A stretch of 64,000 nucleotides of DNA from an uncultured Schlesneria sp. (GCA_903840265.1 CAIMFH010000025.1:62001-126000), one strand, 5' to 3'; positions 36,133 to 45,487 are shown, numbered from the stretch's first letter. Numbers and translations: made by a program. Notes: generated by a model not told the origin, from the letters alone.

Positions 36133-36984
36133 ATGATTCCGTCGGCGGCAGGAACTTTACCGCTGGATTGCACGGTCCTTGTCTCGACGCCGGAAAATGT
36201 CGCGTTTGACTTCCGGATTGCCGGGCCGTTTTCTCGCGCGCTGGCACTCTTGGTCGATATTTCGGTGATTGGATTCTGTGTCTTCGTCATCGCTTTCATT
36301 CTCGCATTTCTGGGGGCAGCCGGTGTCGGATTGCTGTTGTTCCTGATGTTCGTCGCATTTTGGGGATACGGCGGACTGATGGAAGCGTTCTGGAATGGCC
36401 AGACGCTGGGGAAAAAAGCGGTCGGGATCCGCGTTGTTTCTGATACGGGGTTGGCGATTAATGCGGGCCAGGCGATGCTGCGAAACGTTCTTCGTTCGGC
36501 AGATCTGTTCCCACCGTTCTTCCCGGGAGCGGTCGCGATGTTGTTCGGATCGCGTTTTCAACGGTTGGGTGATCTCGCGGCGGGCACCATGGTCGTAGTA
36601 GACGGTCAGCGTTCATCGCCGCGGCCACCGGTTGCCGATGGCGTCACGGAACGAATGCGAGGGCGAATCCCTGCTCACTTTCGTGCCGACACCGCACTGA
36701 TCGATTGCCTGGCGGCGTATGTCGGACGCCGATTAGATCTGTCGGCCGCTCGTCGGCTGGAATTGTCGCAGATCTTAGCGCGTCACTTCATCCGCAGCTG
36801 GAGTCTACCTCCGAAGATCAATACCGATCATCTGCTGTGTGCGATCTACGAGCATGCCACGATGGACGAAGAACATCGTTCGGCACGGCGAGATCGCGAT
36901 CTAGAAGAGGATCCTGATCGCAGCGATGCGGATGTCGTCGACTATCTGCGAACTCTGGAGGATGCCGGCTATGAAAGTCGCTGA
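36133..36984 (+). CDS. RDD-family membrane protein with C-terminal cytoplasmic extension
   Basis: A 283-residue protein. Residues about 25-150 are an RDD domain: FRIAGPFSRALALLVDISVIGF, two more helices, TLGKKAVGIRVV, RFQRLGDLAAGTMVVVDG. Residues ~160-283 are hydrophilic and helical (RRLELSQILARHFIRSW, NTDHLLCAIYEHA) with a very charged end. RDD-SpoIIM-DUF4129/MoxR/DUF58 neighbourhoods usually begin with such a protein. AAGGGG at 36122-36127 supports the ATG at 36133 (36130 also possible). It overlaps the next gene by 14 bases. Confidence 0.88.
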   Translation: MIPSAAGTLPLDCTVLVSTPENVAFDFRIAGPFSRALALLVDISVIGFCVFVIAFILAFLGAAGVGLLLFLMFVAFWGYGGLMEAFWNGQTLGKKAVGIRVVSDTGLAINAGQAMLRNVLRSADLFPPFFPGAVAMLFGSRFQRLGDLAAGTMVVVDGQRSSPRPPVADGVTERMRGRIPAHFRADTALIDCLAAYVGRRLDLSAARRLELSQILARHFIRSWSLPPKINTDHLLCAIYEHATMDEEHRSARRDRDLEEDPDRSDADVVDYLRTLEDAGYESR

Positions 36985-37939
36985 GCATATCGCCGATCGA
37001 ACTCCGGAGTGGAAAAAGCTGGAAGCCGACGTGCGCTGGTGTCGTGGCAGCGGGAAGCGAGATCCAGAACGGATCGCCGAGTTTGCTCGACGTTATCGAT
37101 CCGTCTGTGGAGATCTCTCATTGGCGGTTGCCATGCGTTGGCCAGCGACGACCACGCGGTATCTGCATGAGCTCGTCGCTGATGCCCATACGCAGCTCTA
37201 TCGCGCCGAATCCTTCAAAATCAGACGCTGGGGGCGAACCGTCCTGGTCGATGTCCCGCGAAGAATCTTGCGCGACCCTTGCACCTGGATCGCGTTCGTC
37301 GTCTTTTGGGGGTTGTTCGGTGGGGCGATGCTGGCGGGACTGACGCGAGACGATTTTGCAGAAGCGGTCGTGGGGCGCGATACGCTCGAAAAAGTCGAAG
37401 ATATGTATGCGAAGCCGATGGAGACGGGGCTGTTCGAAGATTCCAGGACCGCCATGACCGGCTTCTACCTGTTCAATAATGCCGGGATCGGACTGCGTTG
37501 TTTCGCGAGCGGAATTTTCCTGGGTGTCGGCAGCTTGTTGACGATGGCGTTCAACGCGATCTTTCTGGGCGCGATCTTCGGACACATGATCCGATCCCCT
37601 TCCTCATCGAACTTCCTCACATTTGTGACGGCACACGGCCCATTCGAACTGACGGCAATCGTGTTGTCCGGTGCGGCCGGGCTGCGTTTGGGTTGGGCCA
37701 TTATCGACACCAAGGGATGGAGTCGGATCGAATCGCTACGACGAACCGCTCCGCGAGCATTAGAGATTGCCGGCGTCGCCACGATGTTGTTCCTGTTTGC
37801 CGCCTATATCGAAGGTCAGATCTCGCCCTCGGAGCTTCCCTACACATTTAAAGCTCTGACCGCGGCGGTCAGCACGGCGTTGCTGCTGGGCTACGTCGTG
37901 GTGCTGGGGATTCGTGCCCGCGGGGAGCCTTCACTGTGA
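36971..37939 (+). CDS. SpoIIM/DUF95-family membrane protein
   Basis: A 322-residue protein with a soluble helical N-terminus (WKKLEADVRWC, RRYRSVCGDLSLA) and about six membrane helices from residue ~100 on. The family motifs are visible: FYLFNNAGIGLRCFASGIFLGVGS (the NN..I.. motif) and FVTAHGPFELTAIVLSGAAGLRLG (the HG.fEl.a...aG..g motif). SpoIIM is an engulfment protein in Bacillus, but in this gene neighbourhood the role is unknown. Start at the ATG 36971, inside the end of the preceding gene. Confidence 0.92.
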   Translation: MKVAEHIADRTPEWKKLEADVRWCRGSGKRDPERIAEFARRYRSVCGDLSLAVAMRWPATTTRYLHELVADAHTQLYRAESFKIRRWGRTVLVDVPRRILRDPCTWIAFVVFWGLFGGAMLAGLTRDDFAEAVVGRDTLEKVEDMYAKPMETGLFEDSRTAMTGFYLFNNAGIGLRCFASGIFLGVGSLLTMAFNAIFLGAIFGHMIRSPSSSNFLTFVTAHGPFELTAIVLSGAAGLRLGWAIIDTKGWSRIESLRRTAPRALEIAGVATMLFLFAAYIEGQISPSELPYTFKALTAAVSTALLLGYVVVLGIRARGEPSL

Positions 37940-38733
37940 GGCTTGAAGACATTCAGCTCGCGATCCGCCCGCGAAACATTCTGGAATGCCTGGATATCGC
38001 CTTCCTCTTTTGCGGTCGCAATTGGGTCGGACTGCTGCTGACATCGGCGGTGGGCATTCTGCCAATCTCACTGGCCAACTACTGGATTCTGCAGCTTCCG
38101 TTCTTCAATGCTTATCTCGGCTATCTGTTGTTGATGCTGGAGATTCCGTGGGCGACGCTGTTGCTGACGCTGTACCTTGGGCAGGTCACCTTTTCACGCA
38201 AGTTTTCGACACGACGGGCAGCAAAAGACTTCGTACGAACATTGGGTAGTATGATCGCCTATCAGCTTGTTGTCCGAGGTTTTTGCCTGGCGACCCTGGT
38301 CCTGAGCCCGGTCGCTTTTCTGGGGATGTACTACCTGAACGAAATCATTCTGCTCGAACAAACCTCGTTGATGCGGACCTGGAGTCGCCGCACGGCGATG
38401 AATGCACGTGCTCTGGGGCGAATCATCTCGTTTCGGATCATGGATGCATTCGTGATCTTTTTGGGAACACTCACGTTGGCGAGTTTGCTGCGGACGATCT
38501 CAGAATTGTGGGGTGATCGTTTCCAGTTCGATCCCAATGTATTATTCGATGCCAGCAATGCCTTCAAAGTCGATTGGCAGATTCAGGCGGCGTTCTGGAT
38601 CGTCATCGTGTTTCTGACCGTGTTCCGCTTCGTGTCGTATCTGGACTGCCGCATCCGCCGGGAGGGATGGGATGTTGAATTGAAACTGCGTGCCTTGGCT
38701 GACCTGCACCGTCAACGGGAGGCCGCTGAATGA
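37936..38733 (+). CDS. Multipass membrane protein of the MoxR/DUF58 operon
   Basis: A 265-residue protein with about five membrane segments (WVGLLLTSAVGILPISLANYW; YLGYLLLMLEIPWATLLLTL; GFCLATLVLSPVAFLGMYYL; IMDAFVIFLGTLTLASLL; AAFWIVIVFLTVFRFV). It starts with a GTG that overlaps the stop of the preceding gene by four bases (GTGA-type coupling) and ends with an ATGA overlap. No known domain is recognised; its position between SpoIIM and DUF4129 suggests membership of the same complex or pathway. Confidence 0.85.
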   Translation: MRLEDIQLAIRPRNILECLDIAFLFCGRNWVGLLLTSAVGILPISLANYWILQLPFFNAYLGYLLLMLEIPWATLLLTLYLGQVTFSRKFSTRRAAKDFVRTLGSMIAYQLVVRGFCLATLVLSPVAFLGMYYLNEIILLEQTSLMRTWSRRTAMNARALGRIISFRIMDAFVIFLGTLTLASLLRTISELWGDRFQFDPNVLFDASNAFKVDWQIQAAFWIVIVFLTVFRFVSYLDCRIRREGWDVELKLRALADLHRQREAAE

Positions 38734-39440
38734 GTTGGCACTATCGTATTGCAATTCTGATCTGCTTCATCGCCATCCCGTTCGGCGATCGCTCCGTTTC
38801 TTACTCAGCGGATCAGTCGGGTGAGAGCGCTAAGACGGCACTGCGCAAGAAAGGTTTTCCGTGGTATGACGCGACAAAAGATGGCTACAAATCGCTGAAG
38901 CCCAACAAACCTGCAGACCTGCCGGAGTATCGTATCCCGCACGTCTCCATCCCGTTCATCCAGATCCTGCTCTGGATCGTGTTGGGGATTATCGTCGCAC
39001 TGATGCTGGTGGCCTTAGTTCAATGGCTGCGAAATAATGTCACGCCTCCAGTCAAAGAGACCGTTGTCGCGCCCGTAGCCGCTGTCAGCGTGGAGCAACT
39101 GGAGGCCCTGCCGCAATCGGCACGAGGGGTTCGCGACCTGCTTGGCGAAGCCAATCGGCTGGCAGGGATCGGGGCGTACGGACAGGCGATGACGTTTTAC
39201 CACAGTTGGCAACTGACGCAGCTTGATCGCCATGGAATAATCGAGTTACAGAAAGGGAAAACGAACCGGCAGTATACGGCCGAGACCAAGCGCTCCTGCC
39301 CTGAACTGGTCGGCTTGTTTCGCGCCTCGATTCGACTGTTCGAGGATGCATTTTTTGGGCATCTCGAGATTACTCGCGAATCATTCGAAGAGGTCTGGAA
39401 TCAGAGAGCCCAATTCGAAAGGGTACGGCAGTCAGAATGA
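38730..39440 (+). CDS. DUF4129-like membrane protein
   Basis: A 236-residue protein: signal sequence or first helix (IAILICFIAIPFG), a short periplasmic part (FPWYDATKDGYKSL), a central membrane helix (IQILLWIVLGIIVALMLVALV) and a cytoplasmic C-terminal domain (ANRLAGIGAYGQAMTFYHSW, then ELQKGKTNRQYTAE, then LFRASIRLFEDAFFG). The last segment is typical of DUF4129. It starts in an ATGA overlap with the preceding gene. DUF4129 proteins occur almost always with MoxR and DUF58, as here. Confidence 0.82.
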   Translation: MSWHYRIAILICFIAIPFGDRSVSYSADQSGESAKTALRKKGFPWYDATKDGYKSLKPNKPADLPEYRIPHVSIPFIQILLWIVLGIIVALMLVALVQWLRNNVTPPVKETVVAPVAAVSVEQLEALPQSARGVRDLLGEANRLAGIGAYGQAMTFYHSWQLTQLDRHGIIELQKGKTNRQYTAETKRSCPELVGLFRASIRLFEDAFFGHLEITRESFEEVWNQRAQFERVRQSE

Positions 39441-40570
39441 TCAACCGTACTATTCGCAACGGGCGTTGGATCGTCGTCGTCGGCCTCACGCTATTGCTGT
39501 GTGGCTGTTCGGAGACCCTGAAGACGAACTATCTCGATCCTCAGGGGAAAAGCATCAATGGCATCGCTGGCTTCGTAGAACTCGTCAAGAGCACCGGTCG
39601 CGAAGTCCAGGTCTGGCAGGCGATTTCACCTCGTTTGAAAGAGGACGTCGATGCCGTTGTGATCTTCCAATCCGAGTATGACCAGATCCCGAATGATCGA
39701 ATTGCCAACATCCGACAAATGCTGCGCGAAAGCTCGATCCAGACAGTGGTGATCGTCATCCGCGACAGTGATTGTGAGATCGACTATTGGCGTCAGGTGG
39801 CTGGCATGGCCGAACTCTCGGACAAAGATAAAGCGACGGCCGACGAGTCCATGAAACGTGCTCGCAGAGATTTGAAGCTGGAAGCGTTCAAAGAGTTTGA
39901 GCCAGAGAACGGCTTTTATGGTTTGAAGCGAGCAGACCGAACCAATCAGCCCGACGTGATTCCGGTGGATATCGAAACGGAAGACGAACCGATTCATGTG
40001 AGTGCGAAGTGGCCGCTGAATCGACAACTCGATCACAGCGACGATACGGTCATCTTGTGGTCGACCGGCGACGAATCATTGCTGACTGAAGACTTGTATT
40101 ATACAGGCCAGCAGGTGCTCTTTCTGGCCTCAGCCGCTCCACTGCTCAACGGCGGCCTGGTGGATCCGGGAAATCGACAATTGGCCGAAGAGCTTGTGAA
40201 GTACCTCCCGGAAGGGAAAGTCGTCATTACACTTTCGTCGCGCTGGTCCGACGGCAGTTTTGCCGAGAGCCCCAGTATCTGGCATTTCCTGAAGGTGCAT
40301 CCGCACGGCTGGATCTTTGGACAGACGCTACTGGCACTCGCGCTGTTTTGCTGGTGGAAGCTACCGATTTTTGGACGGTCTAAAGTTACGGTGAACACGG
40401 AAGGTGTTCGATTCGGTCGCCATATCGAAGCACTAGGCGCACTGTTGCAACGAACTCGCGATGCCGCCTTCGCTCGTCAACTCTTGCGTGATTGGCACCG
40501 AGCTGAATCGCGTCGCGGTTCCGACAAAACCGCCGGCACAAATAGTAATACAACTTCCACAAGGAAATAG
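39437..40570 (+). CDS. DUF4350-like lipoprotein with membrane anchor
   Basis: A 377-residue protein. The N-terminus VVVGLTLLLCGC is a lipobox (C24). Residues ~35-270 contain VDAVVIFQSEYDQIPNDRI and later GGLVDPGNRQLAEELVKYL, VVITLSSRWSDG, an alpha/beta layout as in DUF4350 (ThuA/GATase-like) proteins. A membrane helix follows near residue 290 (GQTLLALALFCWWKLPIFG), then a cytoplasmic tail (FGRHIEALGALLQRTRDAAFARQLL). It starts in an ATGA overlap with the DUF4129 gene. Function unknown; always near MoxR in such clusters. Confidence 0.78.
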   Translation: MINRTIRNGRWIVVVGLTLLLCGCSETLKTNYLDPQGKSINGIAGFVELVKSTGREVQVWQAISPRLKEDVDAVVIFQSEYDQIPNDRIANIRQMLRESSIQTVVIVIRDSDCEIDYWRQVAGMAELSDKDKATADESMKRARRDLKLEAFKEFEPENGFYGLKRADRTNQPDVIPVDIETEDEPIHVSAKWPLNRQLDHSDDTVILWSTGDESLLTEDLYYTGQQVLFLASAAPLLNGGLVDPGNRQLAEELVKYLPEGKVVITLSSRWSDGSFAESPSIWHFLKVHPHGWIFGQTLLALALFCWWKLPIFGRSKVTVNTEGVRFGRHIEALGALLQRTRDAAFARQLLRDWHRAESRRGSDKTAGTNSNTTSTRK

Positions 40571-40573
40571 ATC

Positions 40574-41566
40574 TTGGATCAACCTGCTGAAATTGAAGCC
40601 GTCGAGCCCGAGAATTTTGAAAGCGTTCAGTCGACGGTCGAGACGATCCTTGCCGAGATCGGCAAGATCTATGTCGGCCAGACCGAGTTCGTTCGCCAGA
40701 CGCTGATCGCCTTGTTTGCAGGTGGCCACGTGCTGATCGAGAGCGTGCCCGGGTTAGGGAAAACGCTGCTAGTGAAGCTGCTGGGCCGGATCCTGGGTTG
40801 CCATTTTGGACGCATCCAATTCACGGCCGACCTGATGCCGTCGGACATCACGGGGCAACCGGTATTCGACACCAAGATTCAGGATTTTCGCTTTCGGCAC
40901 GGACCTGTGTTTACGCAGATTCTGCTGGCAGACGAAGTGAACCGATCGCCGGCCAAGACGCACGCGGCCCTACTGGAAATCATGCAGGAAGGACGAGTTA
41001 CTGTCGACGGCACGACCTATGACTTGAACCCGCCGTTCCTGGTAATGGCCACACAGAATCCGGTGGAATCGGAAGGAACTTACAATCTGCCCGAAGCCCA
41101 GCTGGATCGTTTCCTGTTCAAGCTCGTCGTCGACTATCCCTCAGCCCAGGAAGAGGATGGCATTCTGCAATTGCATTGCCAGGGCTTTACGGAAAGGACA
41201 TTTGATCAGCAGGTCGATCGATTGCTCGACACCGAAGCGATCTTGCGAATTCAGGCCAAGTGTCGACAGATCACGGTCGACAAAAAGATCATCTCGTACA
41301 TCAACAGTATCGTCCGCAAAACGCGCGAATGGCCCGCCTTCTATATGGGAGCCAGTCCTCGTGCGGGGATCGCGATGCTGAATGCCGGACGAGTGCAGGC
41401 GGCCTTCGCCGGGAGATCGTATGTGATTCCAGATGATATCAGCGAGATCGTTCTGCCCGCATTGCGGCATCGCGTGATTATCTCTCCCGAAGCCGAAGTC
41501 GAAGGAGAAACCGCCGACCACGCTTTGCGATCACTGTTGAAAACCATTGAGGTACCGAGACTGTGA
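40574..41566 (+). CDS. MoxR-type AAA+ ATPase
   Basis: A 330-residue AAA+ ATPase. Walker A is ESVPGLGKTLLVKLL, Walker B ILLADEVNRSPAKTHAALLEIMQE, sensor 1 FLVMATQNPVESEGTYNLPEAQLDRF and sensor 2 GASPRAGIAMLNAGR. MoxR proteins act as chaperones that assemble or activate metal-dependent or VWA-domain proteins. The start is a TTG at 40574 supported by AAGGAA seven bases upstream. It is followed in a four-base overlap by the DUF58 gene, the usual partner with a VWA-like fold. Confidence 0.95.
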   Translation: MDQPAEIEAVEPENFESVQSTVETILAEIGKIYVGQTEFVRQTLIALFAGGHVLIESVPGLGKTLLVKLLGRILGCHFGRIQFTADLMPSDITGQPVFDTKIQDFRFRHGPVFTQILLADEVNRSPAKTHAALLEIMQEGRVTVDGTTYDLNPPFLVMATQNPVESEGTYNLPEAQLDRFLFKLVVDYPSAQEEDGILQLHCQGFTERTFDQQVDRLLDTEAILRIQAKCRQITVDKKIISYINSIVRKTREWPAFYMGASPRAGIAMLNAGRVQAAFAGRSYVIPDDISEIVLPALRHRVIISPEAEVEGETADHALRSLLKTIEVPRL

Positions 41567-42897
41567 TCGCTCCGACGCGGAATCTCTGCGCGCTGGCAGG
41601 TGGCCCGGCAATACTAACGCTGGTGCTCTACGTCTTTCCGAACGCGTGGCCGGTGTTTATCGCGGTCAACTCGGGATTGATCGCGATCGCGCTTTTCGAT
41701 CTGATTAGCGTGCCGCGAAAAAGGAGTTTTCGGGCGAATCGCGAGATGACTCATGTCGCGACACGCGGCGAGAAGCATCCGGTAACGCTGTCCATCGACA
41801 ATCGTTCCCGTCGGACATTCAACGGGTTCGTTTGCGATGATCGCCCGCCTGGACTGCAGGACGAAGAATTCGAATTCCCGCTTTCGATTCCGTCGCGATC
41901 TCGTGGTTCAGTCTCCTATTCCCTTGTTCCTCGGCACCGTGGTGTCTTTCAATTTGAGTACGTCTATCTGCTGACAGAAAGCCGCTGGAAGCTGTGGCGT
42001 CGTTACATCAAGCTCAAGTGTCTGGATTCACTGCGAGTTTATCCGGCCCTGAAGCAGATCAGTCGCTATGCCATGTACGCGCGGCTGAATCGCATGTCGA
42101 TGCTCGGCGTTCGCCGTCAACGACGGATCGGCACCGATAACGATTTCGAACGCCTGCGAGACTACTCGCCCGACGATCAATTCCGCGCGATCGACTGGCG
42201 TGCGACAGGCAGGCGATTGAAACTGACGGTTCGCGATTTTCAGAGCAATCAAAGTCAACGCGTGATCTTCATGATCGACTGCGGCCGGATGATGGTCAAC
42301 GAATCGGGCGGACAATCACTGCTGGATGCCGCCTTCGACGCGGCCCTGACGCTCAGCTTCGTCACCCTGTCGCAGAATGATCAGGCCGGACTGTTGTGCT
42401 TTGCCGATTCGGTTTTGAGATGGATTCCTCCAGCGAGTGGACGCCGCCAGTTGAACCGGATGGTTCATGCGGTTCACGACGTTCATCCCCGATTTGCAGA
42501 AAGCCGCTTCGACGAAGCTTTTTCCCATCTGCATCGCCACTGCCGCAAGCGGACTCTGGTCGTACTGATTACGAACGTGATCGACGATCAGAATGCGTCC
42601 CGGTTGAAAGCTCACGTGGCGAATCTGGTGGGGCGGCATCTGCCACTGACGGTGTTGATTCGAGATCATGAAATGTTCGATCCGATCGATGAATTCGGAC
42701 CCGTCGACGAGGCAGAACCCAATGAGGGGCCATCGCTCTATCGTGCGGCGGCGGCGGCCGACATCCTACTCTGGCGTCGCCAAGTGTTAACGGACCTGCG
42801 ACATGCCGGCGTGCTGACACTCGACTGCTTCCCCGAAAAGCTGACAGCTCCGCTGATCAATGAATACATGCGAATCAAGAGCCATCACCTGCTGTGA
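41563..42897 (+). CDS. DUF58-domain membrane protein
   Basis: A 444-residue protein with two short N-terminal membrane segments (PAILTLVLYVFP; WPVFIAVNSGLIAIALFDLI), a beta-rich periplasmic-like or cytoplasmic part and the DUF58 signature GTDNDFERLRDYSPDDQF followed by AIDWRATGRR. The following VWA-like segment has VIFMIDCGRMM (a MIDAS-type DxS/DxG position) and RTLVVLITNVIDD. DUF58 proteins are the standard partners of MoxR ATPases. It begins with a GTG overlapping the MoxR stop and is the last gene of this operon. Confidence 0.93.
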   Translation: MIAPTRNLCALAGGPAILTLVLYVFPNAWPVFIAVNSGLIAIALFDLISVPRKRSFRANREMTHVATRGEKHPVTLSIDNRSRRTFNGFVCDDRPPGLQDEEFEFPLSIPSRSRGSVSYSLVPRHRGVFQFEYVYLLTESRWKLWRRYIKLKCLDSLRVYPALKQISRYAMYARLNRMSMLGVRRQRRIGTDNDFERLRDYSPDDQFRAIDWRATGRRLKLTVRDFQSNQSQRVIFMIDCGRMMVNESGGQSLLDAAFDAALTLSFVTLSQNDQAGLLCFADSVLRWIPPASGRRQLNRMVHAVHDVHPRFAESRFDEAFSHLHRHCRKRTLVVLITNVIDDQNASRLKAHVANLVGRHLPLTVLIRDHEMFDPIDEFGPVDEAEPNEGPSLYRAAAAADILLWRRQVLTDLRHAGVLTLDCFPEKLTAPLINEYMRIKSHHLL

Positions 42898-42912
42898 AAA
42901 CCAGTGTAACGG

Positions 42913-44001
42913 CTACGGGTATGGCAGCGTTCGACATCTCAATCGGTCGCGGCCTTCAGGGGTCGTCTCTGTCTGTTGCAGCAGCAGAAATGTCAGAGGG
43001 AGCGTTCGCAGGTATCGCAATCCCTGATCCGTGATCGCCGTCTCGCTGAGATCCATGTGGTGCAGGCTCGGAAACACGCTGAGTAATGCCAAGCCGTCAT
43101 CAGTGATCCGGGTGCCTCGCAGGTCCAGCCGTTTCAGGTTCGCCATGCCCCCCAAATAAGACAGCCCATGTTCTGTGATCTGAGTCTCATCGAGAAACAG
43201 GCTCTCCAACGATGTCAGATCACTCAAAGAATACATCGCATTGTCGGTGATTCTCGTCCTCATGAGGCTCAAATTGGTTAACTGCGTGAGTTGTTGCAGT
43301 TGATCGAGTCCCGCATCCGAAATCTCGGTACTGTCGAGATCCAGTCGCTTCAGGTTTGGCAGTTGTCCGAGATATGCCAGTCCGTTGCCGGTGATTTTTG
43401 TGTGGCTGAGGTTCAGCACCTCCAGGCGACTGAGGCAGGAAAGCTGGGACAATCCCATGTCGTCGACAGGCGTTTCCGCCAAGTTCAGCTTGATCAGCCG
43501 CTGAAGTCCTGCGAGGTGATTGAATCCCGATCCACGGACGTCTGTTTCGTTCAGGCGGAGTTCCTGCAGGTTCGTCAGACCACGTAACTGAATCAAACTG
43601 GCATCTGTGACTTTTGTTTGACCGAGATCCAGAATGGTCAGGTGGCGAAGTTTGTGAAGCGAAGCCAAATCGGCATCAGCAACATTGGTTCCCTTGAGTA
43701 CCAGCCACTCCAAGTATGGTAGCGATCCAAATTCCGAGACGACATGTGCATCCCCGATGACAGCGATCTGCGATAGCCGGCTAAAATACGGATATTTCTG
43801 GATGACCCAATCGGGAACCCACCGTGGGCCGTGGTAGGTGAAATGATATCTGCCTCCTGCTACCAGAATGGCGCGGGAGACTTCGCTTTCGTGCCGAAAC
43901 TGTCGATAGACCATCAGTCCCAGCAGCCCGCCGTACAACATGGCAACAACACAAGTACTGACGACCAACCGCGCGACATTCGCTCGTGTCACAAGGGCCA
44001 T
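42913..44001 (-). CDS. Membrane-anchored leucine-rich-repeat protein
   Basis: A 362-residue protein: an N-terminal membrane helix (residues 11-33, STCVVAMLYGGLLGLMVY), then about 95 residues, then at least ten ~24-residue leucine-rich repeats of the cysteine-containing/planctomycete type (LxxLxxLxLxxTxITDxGLxxL). LRR proteins of this kind are numerous in planctomycetes, probably binding partners at the cell surface. The ATG at 43999-44001 was chosen because the long upstream extension has no sense and overlaps the 5' end of the divergent VWA gene. The ribosome site is weak. Confidence 0.85.
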   Translation of the reverse strand: MALVTRANVARLVVSTCVVAMLYGGLLGLMVYRQFRHESEVSRAILVAGGRYHFTYHGPRWVPDWVIQKYPYFSRLSQIAVIGDAHVVSEFGSLPYLEWLVLKGTNVADADLASLHKLRHLTILDLGQTKVTDASLIQLRGLTNLQELRLNETDVRGSGFNHLAGLQRLIKLNLAETPVDDMGLSQLSCLSRLEVLNLSHTKITGNGLAYLGQLPNLKRLDLDSTEISDAGLDQLQQLTQLTNLSLMRTRITDNAMYSLSDLTSLESLFLDETQITEHGLSYLGGMANLKRLDLRGTRITDDGLALLSVFPSLHHMDLSETAITDQGLRYLRTLPLTFLLLQQTETTPEGRDRLRCRTLPYP

Positions 44002-44133
44002 CCGATTGTCGGCTTTCGAGGTGGACGTGCTGAAATGGAAGCAACCTTGACAGAATTCCGCAAGGTGCCGATTGTGTCCGTACTGATACCTGACGGAAGC
44101 ATCCGATGTTCGTTTGAAATCTGGGAAACTGAA

Positions 44134-45468
44134 ATGAAGCCTCATCACTTCCTGCTCAGCCTGATTTGTGCCGCCATCTGCCGGGCCGCCTGTGCGGACG
44201 AGGCCGCGATTACCGCGAAGGTTTTGAAGCACACCTCGACCAACGGACAAGTTTGCTGTGCCGTGATTCTGAAAGCCGCGAACCTGCCCAAAGCGGATCG
44301 ACGTGAGCACTTCATTTTGATTGATACCTCGGCCAGCCAGGTGGGCGAGCACCGCCAGCAGGCATTGGCTGTCCTGGGTTCACTGTTGAAATCACTACCC
44401 GACGGAGATCGTGTGCGATTGTTTGCGGTCGACCTGCGGGCCGAACCACTCGATCAGGGCTTGAACGAGGCTCACAGTTCTGCAGTCGCTGACAGCATTG
44501 AAACGTTGAAGTTCCGGGTCCCATTGGGAGCCACAAATATGGAAGGGGTACTGCGAGCCGCGATGGGAGCCACCACCGATCAGCCGGCGGACATCATCTA
44601 TATCGGCGATGGAATGAGTACCGCCGACTTGATCGAGCTTCCCGAACTGCGGGCCTTGACCTCTGATCTGCGAAAGCGTCAGATTCCGGTACACAGCTTT
44701 GGAGTCGGCCCGCAGAAGAATATGCATTTGCTCGGCGTGCTGGCTCTGCAGACCGGGGGATTGGTGGCTGTCGATTCGCAGCGGATGATCGCTGACGACA
44801 AAGCCGCAAAATCTGCGAAAACCAAGTCGGGCAAATTGGCCGATGACATTAAGCGAATCAATCGCAGTGCCGAAGAACGTGCGACCGAACAGGGGAAGTC
44901 TCTGGCGACCGCTATTGCGGCCCCAATCTATTTTCCCAAAGAACTTCGAACGTCCCCGGAAACAATCGCATTGTTGCCCGATGAACTGCTGCCCCTGCGG
45001 ATGGATCGTGAAACGATCTACCTGTTGCGCGGCGAGTTGCCTGACGATGCTCGGCTGAACTTCACCGGTAGTGACGGCAAGACATTGGAATGCAAACTAC
45101 CCGTCGCCATAGAGCAGCCCGGAGCCACTTTTCTGCCGGTCATGACCGGGCAATTGGAAACGACTCGCGGGTTAACGAATCCGCTCGCGGGGATGATTCT
45201 CTTCAACATCGCTCAGAGCGATTTCTCCGACAACATCACCGCGATGGCGCAACGAGGGGTTGAGTTGTTGCAACTGGGTGATATCGAGCAGGCGACCAAA
45301 ACTTCAGAGACAGCCAACGAAGCCGAGCCGAATAATGAAACGGCCAAGATCCTGAAGAAAACGCTGGAGCACCTGAAAGCGAATCCCCCGGCCACGCCCG
45401 CCGCAACGACTCCAAAAAAAGGAGTGATCGACGTGAAGCCGATCACTCCTCCCAAGAAGTCCAAATAG
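44134..45468 (+). CDS. Exported VWA-like domain protein
   Basis: A 444-residue protein with a signal peptide (LLSLICAAICRAACA-D). Residues ~55-230 form a von Willebrand A-like domain: FILIDTSASQVGEHRQQALA with a DTSAS MIDAS motif, GATNMEGVLRAAM for the second metal-ligand loop and IIYIGDGMSTADL for the third. A Pro/Lys-rich C-terminal tail follows. A TPR-like helix pair near residue 385 (ELLQLGDIEQATKTSETANE) is also visible. Metal-dependent protein binding in the envelope is likely. The last 55 bases overlap, in sequence, with the terminator of the opposing CcsBA gene. Confidence 0.83.
   Translation: MKPHHFLLSLICAAICRAACADEAAITAKVLKHTSTNGQVCCAVILKAANLPKADRREHFILIDTSASQVGEHRQQALAVLGSLLKSLPDGDRVRLFAVDLRAEPLDQGLNEAHSSAVADSIETLKFRVPLGATNMEGVLRAAMGATTDQPADIIYIGDGMSTADLIELPELRALTSDLRKRQIPVHSFGVGPQKNMHLLGVLALQTGGLVAVDSQRMIADDKAAKSAKTKSGKLADDIKRINRSAEERATEQGKSLATAIAAPIYFPKELRTSPETIALLPDELLPLRMDRETIYLLRGELPDDARLNFTGSDGKTLECKLPVAIEQPGATFLPVMTGQLETTRGLTNPLAGMILFNIAQSDFSDNITAMAQRGVELLQLGDIEQATKTSETANEAEPNNETAKILKKTLEHLKANPPATPAATTPKKGVIDVKPITPPKKSK
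45414..45449 (-). terminator. Intrinsic terminator of the ResB-CcsA gene, inside the opposing VWA gene
   Basis: A perfect 10 bp stem (45421-45430 with 45440-45449), 9-base loop, followed on the minus strand by seven T residues (45414-45420). It begins 39 bases past the stop of the gene ending at 45488, within the coding end of the gene 44134-45468. Confidence 0.82.
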
Positions 45469-45487
45469 CTGACTCAACAAGCTATCG

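Noticed and set aside
44002-44352. N-terminal 117-residue extension of the LRR protein
   Set aside because: It is antisense to the start of the VWA gene and lacks protein-like sequence; the membrane helix follows the ATG at 44001.
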